A DNA stretch of 64,000 bases from Gluconobacter sphaericus NBRC 12467 (lineage in GTDB: Bacteria > Pseudomonadota > Alphaproteobacteria > Acetobacterales > Acetobacteraceae), in NCBI RefSeq assembly GCF_006539125.1, contig NZ_BJMK01000002.1, forward strand, positions 163,081 through 227,080. Direction: 5' to 3'. Below, piece after piece: positions 25,845 through 33,813 of this stretch. The position numbers were made by a program, and so were the translations under genes. Within the stretch, counting starts at the first letter, position 1. The number at the start of each line of letters is the position of its first letter. Under the pieces are notes generated by a model. The model worked only from the letters and a program-made list of their open reading frames with translations, did not search any database and had not been told where the DNA came from.

Positions 25845-27299
25845 TCAGGTGCCGCAGAATGTATTCATGACCTTCTCATGAGGTGCCGGGGGTACCTCAA
25901 ACCCGTCTGCCGCATCATCAAACGGGTGTGACAGCGTCTCAACCAGACGGTGGAACGGCGCGTAATCGCCCGCTACCGCTGACTGGATCGTCTCTTCGAT
26001 CCTGTGATTGCGTGGAATGATGCGGGGATTGGTCGTCTGCATGTCCGTGTAACTGGCTTCGACCGGACGCTCTTCCCGGCCCAGTCGCGCCAGCCAGTCT
26101 CCGATCCAGTCTTCAATCCCCGAACCTGGTCCGAACAGCGTCACGAGACTGTCCGTCTGTTCGGTACGCACCATGTCGCCAAGCCGTCGGAATGTTAGCG
26201 TGAAATCTGCGTCGCCCCGATGCATGGCCGTCAGCAGGCGTCCCGTGAGCCTGGCATCTCCGTTTTCTTCCCGCGCCAGACCCAGCTTCCGCCGCCAGCC
26301 GACCAGATAGGTGTCGTTGAACACGCCATCAAAGCGCATCAGCGCGTCTTTGGCCTGTTCGATCGCCTTCTCGCGATTGCTGTCCAGCAGGGGCAGCAGC
26401 GCTTCTGCCAGTCGTCCAAGGTTCCACAGCGCCATGTCCGGCTGGTTGCCGTAGGCATAGCGCCCGTTCTGGTCGATGAAGCTGAAGACTTTCGCTGGAT
26501 CATAGGCGTCCAGAAACGCGCAGGGGCCGAAATCGATGGTTTCGCCTGCGATGGACATGTTGTCCGTGTTCATGACGCCATGAATGAACCCGACCAGCAT
26601 CCAGCGCGCCACCAGATCCGCCTGCCGTGCCGTCACGGCTTCCAGAAGCGCCAGATAGGGATTTTCTGCCTCCGCCAGTTCCGGATACAGACGTCCGATT
26701 ACATGGTCCGCAAGAATGCGCACTCCTTCGATATCGCCCTGCGCTGCGAAATACTGGAACGTCCCGACCCGCACATGGCTGGAGGCGACTCGCACGATAA
26801 CGCCGCCGGGCTGCATCGTCTCGCGGGCAACGCTCTCGCCTGTCGTCAGGGCGGCAAGAGCGCGTGCCGTGGGAATGCCGAGCGCATGCATGGCTTCACT
26901 GACCATATATTCGCGCAGAACCGGCCCCAGAGCCGCCCGTCCGTCCCCACGTCGGGAAAACGGTGTCGGCCCGGAGCCCTTGAGATGAATGTCCCGCAGG
27001 CGCCCGGACCGGTCCGTCACTTCACCGACCAGCATGGCTCGCCCGTCCCCGAGGCTCGGGACGAAATGTCCGAACTGATGTCCGGCATAAGCCATGGCGA
27101 CCGGTGCGCCTCCGTCCGGTCGCAAGCCCTGGCTCAGAAAGGCGATCCCCGCCGGGCTACGCAGCCAGTCCGGGTTCATCCCGAGTTCGCGCGCCAGAGG
27201 CTCATTCAGCGTCACGATCTGTGGATTGCGAAACGGTGCCGGGGAGAGGGGGGCGGAAAAACGCTCTGGCAGGGAGGCATAGATGCGGGAGAGCTGCAT
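25845..27299 (-). CDS. selO: Protein adenylyltransferase SelO (YdiU/UPF0061)
   Basis: A 484-residue pseudokinase-fold enzyme that transfers AMP from ATP to Ser/Thr/Tyr of target proteins and is linked to the oxidative-stress response. ATG 27299 is preferred over the preceding TTG. Motifs: AYAGHQFGHFVPSLGDGRA, HLKGSGPTPFSRRGDGRAA with the nucleotide-binding Lys and Arg, GVMNTDNMSIAGETIDFG with the metal-binding Asn/Asp, and the C-terminal TFCGT. In eukaryotes the corresponding Cys is selenocysteine; here it is a normal Cys. Length is normal. Confidence 0.95.
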   Translation of the reverse strand: MQLSRIYASLPERFSAPLSPAPFRNPQIVTLNEPLARELGMNPDWLRSPAGIAFLSQGLRPDGGAPVAMAYAGHQFGHFVPSLGDGRAMLVGEVTDRSGRLRDIHLKGSGPTPFSRRGDGRAALGPVLREYMVSEAMHALGIPTARALAALTTGESVARETMQPGGVIVRVASSHVRVGTFQYFAAQGDIEGVRILADHVIGRLYPELAEAENPYLALLEAVTARQADLVARWMLVGFIHGVMNTDNMSIAGETIDFGPCAFLDAYDPAKVFSFIDQNGRYAYGNQPDMALWNLGRLAEALLPLLDSNREKAIEQAKDALMRFDGVFNDTYLVGWRRKLGLAREENGDARLTGRLLTAMHRGDADFTLTFRRLGDMVRTEQTDSLVTLFGPGSGIEDWIGDWLARLGREERPVEASYTDMQTTNPRIIPRNHRIEETIQSAVAGDYAPFHRLVETLSHPFDDAADGFEVPPAPHEKVMNTFCGT

Positions 27300-27384
27300 C
27301 AAAAATCCAATCGGGACTTGTGGAGTCTGTCTTCAGATGGGACACAGAGGCACAAAAGGGAAGGGCCGTAGCCGGTTCCCAGGT

Positions 27385-27785
27385 TCAGCTTTCGGTATCT
27401 TTGGGAAAACAGTGCGCGTTCAGAAGTCCGCTTAGCCATTCAGTAAAGACTTCCAGTCTTCGATACGATCCGTGGTAGGCGAGGTGTAGAGAATGGCTTG
27501 ATGCGCGGACAGATCGGCGGGACGCTGCGGGGTGCCATGCTGTGCCAGATAGGACGGGCTTGCGACCTTGAAGACTGGCAGTAGCCCCAGTTTCCGGCCG
27601 ATCAGGCTAGAATCCTGCAAAGGCCCGACCGTAGTACACAGTTCGTCCCATCTTCAGCCAGGTTGATACTGCGATCCGTCATGTCCAATTCAATGTCCAG
27701 CCCCGGATAACGGTCCAGAAACTCAGGAAGGGCGGGTGCGACGATCAGCCGTTCGATACGGCTGGCAAGGTTCTCAAGAAGTCGA
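27385..27785 (-). pseudogene. LysR-family regulator, effector-domain fragment
   Basis: On the minus strand a LysR substrate-binding domain is readable in three pieces: NLASRIERLIVAPALPEF and DIELDMTDRSINLAEDG (about 27770-27640), then after a one-base shift LQDSSLIGRKLGLLPVFKVA to TTDRIED (27619-27450), then, after an internal loss, EVFTEWLSGLLNAHCF ending at TGA 27385. The helix-turn-helix half is absent. The fragment's upstream edge directly meets the short-chain dehydrogenase fragment on the other strand. Confidence 0.85.
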
Positions 27786-27895
27786 TTCTGGAGACGTCCG
27801 AGGACGTTGTACCCATCGTCCGTTGCCTGGTTTCGGATGGCTGGTGGATGACCGGGCAGACCATTCTCGTTAACGGAGGGTACACGACAAAGTAA
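27786..27895 (+). pseudogene. Short-chain dehydrogenase, C-terminal fragment
   Basis: The plus strand reads LETSEDVVPIVRCLVSDG then WWMTGQTILVNGGYTTK and a stop at 27893-27895. This is the standard C-terminal end of SDR oxidoreductases (EDV, LVSD, TGQ, NGG). Nothing of the Rossmann part remains. Together with the LysR fragment it marks a deletion inside a former divergent regulator-dehydrogenase pair. Confidence 0.85.
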
Positions 27896-28256
27896 CGGTC
27901 TCGGAAAGGGCGGAGAGGAAAGCCAACACTTTCAGAAAAGCCTAAACCCCGTGACGAAAAGGGAAAAGATCAAAACGTCCGATTGGGAATAACAGGACAC
28001 TGGATATGGTTTTCTCTGATCATATCACGTGTTTTCAATAAAACGTCCTCATGACGCGTGTGTTTATGCTTGAAGGAGGTAATGAGTTTTTGATCTGTCT
28101 GGACTATGCTGGCATCAGGTATTTTTCATTTCCTGCCTGCAGGGGTGGTGACGGAAAAGAGAGTCTTCTCTATTCATGAGAGGATAAACTGGCGTTCCTG
28201 CCTGTGGTGCCGCCCTTTGGTCCGCCTTGGCGCGACAACAGCATAGAGGACATTTC
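27896..28256 (+). promoter_or_regulatory. Leader region of the type I secretion operon
   Basis: No gene of confidence in these 361 bases. A consensus Shine-Dalgarno AAGGAGGT (28073-28080) stands alone about 180 bases before the exporter start. It could serve the four-codon frame ATG-AGT-TTT-TGA at 28082, whose spacing is very short, or a 29-codon TTG frame at 28090-28179. The region just before it is AT-richer than its surroundings and is the likely promoter zone. Confidence 0.4.
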
Positions 28257-30479
28257 GTGGAGCATACCCAGAGCTTGTCAGGACCCGGCGGAAGGGTCAG
28301 TCCGACCGTCATCCGGCTTTACGCTGTCCTGGCCGCCGCCCGCTATCACGGCCTGGAACTGGATATCCGCGATTTTGCGGCGGAACCAGGTGAGGATTCG
28401 CCCTCCCCCGCCACCCTCGCGCGCTGGTTAAACGAACAGGGCGCCGTTGCCAAAGGCATGCGCCTGCGGTGGCGTTATCTCGTCAAGATCCGCAATTCTC
28501 CGCCTGTCGTCCTAATGTTTAAGGATGGTTCGGCGGGTCTGATGGTCCGTGCCGATGCCGAAAAAGGCGTGGTATGGCTCCGTGATCCGATGGGCGGCGA
28601 AGGTGACGCCCCGGTCCCCGTCGATGAACTGCGCCTCATGCAGGTCTGGACCGGCGATGTGCTGCTGGTCAAACGTCGACGTGATGAATCCGAGGCTGAT
28701 GCCAGATTCGATCTGCTCTGGTTCGCGAAGATGGTACTTCGCGAAAAGCAGGTGATGCGGGACATCGCCTTTGCTTCGCTGACTTTGAGTATTCTGCAGG
28801 TCTTTCCTGCTCTGATCGTCATGCAGGTCGTCGATCGGGTGGTGAACTACCACTCCATGGCGACGCTGGTTTCCCTGACCGGCTTTGTCGTCATTCTCTC
28901 GTTCTACGAAATTCTGCTGACCTACGCCCGGCGCGAGCTGTCCCTCATCCTGTCCACCCGGCTGGATGCCCGTATCTCGTTGCATGCTTTCAACAGGCTT
29001 CTCGCCCTTCCGCTCGAGTTCTATGAGCGCGAACAGACGGGTGAAATCCTGGGTCGGTTCATGGCTGTCTTTAAAGTCCGGGACTTCTTGACCGGGCAGC
29101 TGATGAGCACCTTGCTCGACCTCTTCACCCTTATCGTGATTCTGCCCATCCTGTTCGTGATGAGCCCTACTCTCGCATGGATGACGCTGGCCGCCGCAGG
29201 TTGTATCGGTCTCATCGTGGTGATCTTCCTGCCTTTGGTTACCCGCGTGATGGGGCGCCAGGTGCTTGCTGAGATGAAGCGTGGCTCCGTCCTCTACGAG
29301 ACGGTCGCTGGTATCCGGACGGTCAAGACCCTGGCTCTGGAAACGACGCGGCGTGAACTGTGGGATGAGCGCACGGCAGATGTGGTGCGCTGGAAGCTTG
29401 CGGCCGGTCGCATGGCCAGTTGGCCGCAGACCCTGGTTATGCCGTTCGAGATCTTCATCAACCGCGGTATCATCTTGGTTGGGGCCTATCTGATCCTGAC
29501 GAATTCCAGTTCCATGCAGTCCGGCGCTCTCATGGGCTTCATGATGCTCGGTGGCCGTGTCGCCAGCCCGCTTGTCAATCTTGCCAAGCTGATGGAAGCC
29601 TTCAATGAGGTTAGTGTTTCCTTGAGTGAAGCGGGAATGGTTCTGAACCAGCCGACGGAAACCAAGGCGCTGACAACGGGCATGCGCCCTGTCATCAAGG
29701 GCGCGCTCTCGTTCAGTCATGTTGACTTCTCCTACCCCGGGTCGACAGCAAAAGCCCTCAATAATGTCACGTTCGACATTCCTGCCGGCACGATGCTGGG
29801 TCTCGTCGGACGGTCGGGCTCCGGTAAATCGACGATCACGCGCCTTCTGCAGGGTGTGAGCCGGAACTACACCGGTTATCTGCGTCTCGACGGTGTAGAT
29901 CTGCGTGAAATCAATCTGACCCATCTGCGTCGCTCCTTTGGCGTGGTGCTTCAGGACAACTTCCTGTTCCGTGGAACGATCCGTGATAACATCACGGCGG
30001 GTCGTCCGGGGCTGACGATCGACGACGCGATCCGTGCCGCGCGCCTTGCCGGTGCCGAAGAGTTCATCGAGCGCATGCCAGCTGGCTATGATACCTGGAT
30101 TGAAGAAGGCTCGACCAATATCTCAGGTGGCCAGCGGCAGCGGCTTGCTATTGCTCGTGCGGTCATCAGTGATCCGAAGCTGATGATTCTGGATGAGGCC
30201 ACATCAGCGCTGGACCCGGAATCTGAAGCGCTTGTGAACGCTAATCTGCAACGGATTGGCAAGGGCCGCACGATGGTGATCGTTTCCCATCGTCTGTCGT
30301 CTCTTGTAAACTGCCACCAGATCGCTGTTATGGATCAGGGCAAACTGATCGATATTGCACCTCACCGTGTCTTGCTGGAGCGCTGTGAAATCTACCGTAT
30401 GCTCTGGCTGCAGCAGAACCGGCACATGACAGATAACGATGGTCCCGGTTCTGCCGGGCAACTGACGGAAGGAGAGTAA
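28257..30479 (+). CDS. Type I secretion system ABC exporter with C39-like N-terminal domain
   Basis: A 740-residue HlyB-type inner-membrane exporter. GTG 28257 is chosen over an upstream TTG because AGAGGA ends six bases before it. The N-terminal 140 residues have the C39-peptidase-like fold pattern but lack the catalytic Cys, as in RTX exporters, where this domain only recognises substrate. Membrane helices cover about 165-440. The ATPase domain has Walker A GRSGSGKS (518-525), signature ISGGQ (622-626) and Walker B LMILDE (642-647) followed by ATSALD. It is followed after 2 bases by the HlyD adaptor. No RTX or other obvious exported substrate gene is nearby. Confidence 0.92.
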   Translation: MEHTQSLSGPGGRVSPTVIRLYAVLAAARYHGLELDIRDFAAEPGEDSPSPATLARWLNEQGAVAKGMRLRWRYLVKIRNSPPVVLMFKDGSAGLMVRADAEKGVVWLRDPMGGEGDAPVPVDELRLMQVWTGDVLLVKRRRDESEADARFDLLWFAKMVLREKQVMRDIAFASLTLSILQVFPALIVMQVVDRVVNYHSMATLVSLTGFVVILSFYEILLTYARRELSLILSTRLDARISLHAFNRLLALPLEFYEREQTGEILGRFMAVFKVRDFLTGQLMSTLLDLFTLIVILPILFVMSPTLAWMTLAAAGCIGLIVVIFLPLVTRVMGRQVLAEMKRGSVLYETVAGIRTVKTLALETTRRELWDERTADVVRWKLAAGRMASWPQTLVMPFEIFINRGIILVGAYLILTNSSSMQSGALMGFMMLGGRVASPLVNLAKLMEAFNEVSVSLSEAGMVLNQPTETKALTTGMRPVIKGALSFSHVDFSYPGSTAKALNNVTFDIPAGTMLGLVGRSGSGKSTITRLLQGVSRNYTGYLRLDGVDLREINLTHLRRSFGVVLQDNFLFRGTIRDNITAGRPGLTIDDAIRAARLAGAEEFIERMPAGYDTWIEEGSTNISGGQRQRLAIARAVISDPKLMILDEATSALDPESEALVNANLQRIGKGRTMVIVSHRLSSLVNCHQIAVMDQGKLIDIAPHRVLLERCEIYRMLWLQQNRHMTDNDGPGSAGQLTEGE

Positions 30480-30481
30480 TA

Positions 30482-31942
30482 ATGAGCTCTTCCGACATGA
30501 TCCCCAATGGTGACCAGTCTTCCGGCCAGTCCGACGAAGAATTCAACCAGCACGTTCCGCGTCCGGCCACCGATCCTTTTGCGCCCAATGACATGCCATT
30601 GGCGCTGCTTGAGTTTCATTCGCCAACAGCAGGGCTGGTCAATCTTCCGGCTACCCCGGCTGCGCGCTACATCATTCTGCTGATCGGTGGTCTGTTCCTG
30701 GCCTGTCTTGCAGTTATGGCCTTGTTCCCGATCAATCGTGTCGTCTCCACACCGGGTCGACTGATTTCAACGCAGCCGACCATCGTTGTGCAGCCGCTTG
30801 AAACCTCCATCATTCGTTCCATCGATGTCCATGTTGGCGATTTCGTGAAAAAGGGCGACGTGCTCGCCCATCTTGATCCCACCATCACCGAGGCTGACAT
30901 CACGAACATGCATCTGCAGCGTGATGCCTATCAGGCGGAATATGACCGCCTGAAAGCGGAGGCTGCGGGGCAGGACTACCATGTCAATTTGAACGATCCT
31001 GCTTCGGTCGAGCAGGGCGCTGCCTTCATGCGCCGCAAGACCGAATACCAAGCGCATGTCGAGAACTATACCCAGCAGATTGCCAGCCTTGAAAGCGATA
31101 TTCAGGGCTACAGGGCCAATGCGGCCATGTATGGCAGCAAGATGCGCGTTGCGTCCGAGGTCCTGCAGATGCGACAGCGGGAACAGGCCGATCAGGTCGG
31201 CTCCCGTCTTTCGACTCTTGGCGCGCAGACCGAACTGATGGAAGCCGAGCGTGCGGAGATCGCTGCCCAGCAGAGCGCTAATTCCGCGGACAAGAAGCTG
31301 GCCGCCATGAAGGCCGAGCGTGACGGATATATTGGGAACTGGCAGGCCACAATCTATTCGGACCTGACCGAAGCCGGGCATCATCTGGCGGAATACCGCA
31401 GTTCCTATGAAAAGGCGCGTCTTCGTCAGGATCTCGTTCTGCTGCGCGCTCCGGAAGACGGTATTGTCCTGACCATCGCACAGGGCTCTGTCGGCTCTGT
31501 TCTTCAGTCCGCCGGACAGTTCATCACCCTCGTTCCCACGGGCTACGGCCTTGAAATGGAAGCTGTCCTGCGTTCACAGGATGTGGGTTTCGTGCAGGTC
31601 GGCGATCATGCGTTGTTGAAATTTGCGACATTCCCATACGATCAGTACGGCGGCGCAGAAGCTACGGTTCGTGTCATCAGTGCGGATGCTTTCACATCGT
31701 CCTCGCAGAACGGCGGTGGTGGCAGTAATGGAAATACACCGTCTGATGATGCCACTGCTTTAGGGGTCTATCGTGTCCGTCTGCGAATCGACCGTTATAC
31801 CCTTCATGGCCAGCCCTCATTCTTTCATCCGATGCCGGGCATGTCCGTGACAGCCGAGATCGATGTCGGAAAACGGACCGTGCTGCAGTATCTGTTCAAC
31901 AAAATTACACCAGCACTTACCAATGGTATGAGAGAGCCATAA
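30482..31942 (+). CDS. HlyD-family type I secretion periplasmic adaptor
   Basis: A 486-residue membrane-fusion protein. A cytoplasmic N-terminal stretch of about 60 residues is followed by one membrane helix (about 63-85), then a lipoyl half (QPLETSIIRSIDVHVGDFVKK), a long helical hairpin (about 140-330) and the second lipoyl half (LLRAPEDGIVLTIAQ). The beta domain carries an unusual Gly/Asn/Ser-rich insert (QNGGGGSNGNTPSDD). It bridges the ABC exporter to an outer-membrane TolC-like protein, which is not encoded in this block. Coupled to the exporter gene. Confidence 0.92.
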   Translation: MSSSDMIPNGDQSSGQSDEEFNQHVPRPATDPFAPNDMPLALLEFHSPTAGLVNLPATPAARYIILLIGGLFLACLAVMALFPINRVVSTPGRLISTQPTIVVQPLETSIIRSIDVHVGDFVKKGDVLAHLDPTITEADITNMHLQRDAYQAEYDRLKAEAAGQDYHVNLNDPASVEQGAAFMRRKTEYQAHVENYTQQIASLESDIQGYRANAAMYGSKMRVASEVLQMRQREQADQVGSRLSTLGAQTELMEAERAEIAAQQSANSADKKLAAMKAERDGYIGNWQATIYSDLTEAGHHLAEYRSSYEKARLRQDLVLLRAPEDGIVLTIAQGSVGSVLQSAGQFITLVPTGYGLEMEAVLRSQDVGFVQVGDHALLKFATFPYDQYGGAEATVRVISADAFTSSSQNGGGGSNGNTPSDDATALGVYRVRLRIDRYTLHGQPSFFHPMPGMSVTAEIDVGKRTVLQYLFNKITPALTNGMREP

Positions 31943-31977
31943 TAAAAGCATGGAGCGTCCCTCGAAGCGCTCAAAGG

Positions 31978-32001
31978 AACGCCCGGCGTAGACCGGGCGT
32001 T
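31978..32001 (+). terminator. Hairpin between the HlyD gene and the Sel1-repeat gene
   Basis: A perfect 9-bp stem (31978-31986 with 31993-32001) and 6-nt loop, but only a short T-rich tail. It lies about 35 bases before the next start codon, so it may attenuate rather than end the operon. Confidence 0.55.
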
Positions 32002-32035
32002 CTTGTATGGCAGTTATTCAGGACCTGTGTCGCTC

Positions 32036-33808
32036 ATGTCGTTCAAACGTCGCCTTTCCGCTCTTCTTTCCTCCCGTGGAAAGTTGGAATATGCGATCCA
32101 TCTCACGGAAACCGGTCAACCTGTTCAGGGGTTTGCGCTTCTCAGTCGCCTCGCCGCCACAGGAGACGCAGAGGCCGCGTTCCGGGTCGGGCGTGCCTAT
32201 CTGGACGGGCTTGGAGCTCCGCCCAGTCTCGAAGATGGGGCACGGTGGATCTATCAGGCCGCCGAGGCAGGGCATATTGAAGCGGCTTTTGTGCTGGCCA
32301 CACTTTATACGATCGGCCTGCCCGAAGGATTTGAAATCCGCACGGCCAGCGAGGGGCTGGATCTCTCGCATGTGCCGCAGGTAGGCCCGAGGCATCCGGA
32401 TTTTCACCTTGGTCTGCGATGGGCCAAAATCGCTGCGGATGCCGACTCCCCCGATGCACAGGCCCTTCTGGGGTATATTCTGACTAATGGACCGGAAGAT
32501 CTGCGCGACCTGACGCAGGCCCGGTCCTGGTACGGCCGTTCCGCGGCTGCAGGGTGTTCGCAGGGCCATCTTGGCGTGGCGCTCTCCATTCTCCATGAGG
32601 CCCATTCAGAGGAGGATCTGTCTTCCGCGGCTCGACATCTGACCGAAGCGACGAAGGGTGGCCTCGGCACGGCTTTCGATATTCTGGGCAGGATGTATGA
32701 GGCAGGTTCGGGTGTCCCCCGGGATATCGGAAAAGCCGCTAGTTATTTCCATCAGGCGGCGGAGCGTAACATCGTAACGGCCCAGGCGCGCTACGGGCTG
32801 ATGCTGCTGGAAGGAACAGGCACGCCCCGGCATTACGGCCGGGCTGAAACATGGCTGAAGCGCGCCGCGATGAATGGCGATACGCAGTCTGCGGCCCTGC
32901 TTGGTGATCTGTGCGCCAATGGCGGCGATCTGCCTCCAAATCTTATGGAAGCCGCCAAATGGTACCGTCTGGCTGCCGAGCAGAAACATGCCGGCGCCGC
33001 ACGTGCCCTCGGGTTGCTCTATCTGACAGGCAATGGTGTTCATCAGGACCCCGATGTCGCGGCGCACTGGTTCAAGGTCGCGTCGGAGGCAGGGGATGCC
33101 CACGCGGATGCGGATTTCGGGAACCTGATTCTCGCTGGGGCATCTGCGACCCCTGATGAAAAACAGGCCCTCCACGCCCGTTTCGAAAAAGCCGCCGAAA
33201 AGGGGGATCTGGTTGGGGCTTATAATCTGGGTGTGTGCTTTGCCGAAGGCGTGACTGGCACGAAGGATGGACGTGAAGCGGCCCGCTGGATGCAGAAAGC
33301 CGCGGATGGTGTCGTCAACGCGCAGTACTGGTACGGCAGGATGCTGTTGGAAGGACGCGGCGTACAGCCCGATCCCACGCAGGCGCTTTACTGGATGGAA
33401 AAGGCCGCCGATGCGGGTATGGCCGACGCACAGGTCACTGTGGCGGGACTGCTCGTGGCCGGGAGCATCAACAGTCGGCAGGATCATGAGAAAGCCCTGA
33501 CATTGTATCGGAAGGCTGCCGAGAGCGGCAATGTGGACGCCATGTTCTCTCTGGCCGCGATGTATGGCGGTGGTCATGATGTCCCTGAGAATCGTCCGCA
33601 GGCGCAACTGTGGTTCCGCAAGGCTGCCCAGCGTGGAAACGGCCTCGCCCAGATGATGCTCGGCCGTTATCTCGTGCGCGGACTGGCCGGTGTGACGGAC
33701 CCGGTGGAAGGTCGTATCTGGTTGGAGCGGGCAAAGGCACAGAATATCAGGGACGCTGAAATTGCACTCGCTCTTCTGGACGACGCGCAGCCGGATGACG
33801 ATGACTGA
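32036..33808 (+). CDS. Sel1-repeat (TPR-like) protein
   Basis: A 590-residue protein built almost wholly of Sel1-like repeats of about 36 residues; at least ten can be picked out by the pattern A-x-LG-x-[LM]-Y-x3-G-x-GV and W-[FYL]-x-KAA (for example FDILGRMYEAGSGVPRD, RYGLMLLEGTGTPRHY, LGLLYLTGNGVHQDP, YWYGRMLLEGRGVQPDP). No signal peptide is evident, so it is probably cytoplasmic. ATG 32036 is used; GTG 32027 is also possible. Sel1 proteins are adaptor scaffolds. Its place between a type I exporter and glycosyltransferases suggests it assembles or regulates them. This is inference. Confidence 0.88.
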   Translation: MSFKRRLSALLSSRGKLEYAIHLTETGQPVQGFALLSRLAATGDAEAAFRVGRAYLDGLGAPPSLEDGARWIYQAAEAGHIEAAFVLATLYTIGLPEGFEIRTASEGLDLSHVPQVGPRHPDFHLGLRWAKIAADADSPDAQALLGYILTNGPEDLRDLTQARSWYGRSAAAGCSQGHLGVALSILHEAHSEEDLSSAARHLTEATKGGLGTAFDILGRMYEAGSGVPRDIGKAASYFHQAAERNIVTAQARYGLMLLEGTGTPRHYGRAETWLKRAAMNGDTQSAALLGDLCANGGDLPPNLMEAAKWYRLAAEQKHAGAARALGLLYLTGNGVHQDPDVAAHWFKVASEAGDAHADADFGNLILAGASATPDEKQALHARFEKAAEKGDLVGAYNLGVCFAEGVTGTKDGREAARWMQKAADGVVNAQYWYGRMLLEGRGVQPDPTQALYWMEKAADAGMADAQVTVAGLLVAGSINSRQDHEKALTLYRKAAESGNVDAMFSLAAMYGGGHDVPENRPQAQLWFRKAAQRGNGLAQMMLGRYLVRGLAGVTDPVEGRIWLERAKAQNIRDAEIALALLDDAQPDDDD

Positions 33809-33813
33809 TCTCC

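Noticed and set aside
26220..27371. A 383-codon plus-strand frame opposite selO
   Set aside because: SelO on the minus strand is complete with conserved motifs; the opposite frame is its shadow.
28512..29924. A 470-codon minus-strand frame opposite the ABC exporter
   Set aside because: It is the mirror of conserved ABC-transporter coding sequence, shows no motif of its own and has no ribosome-binding site.
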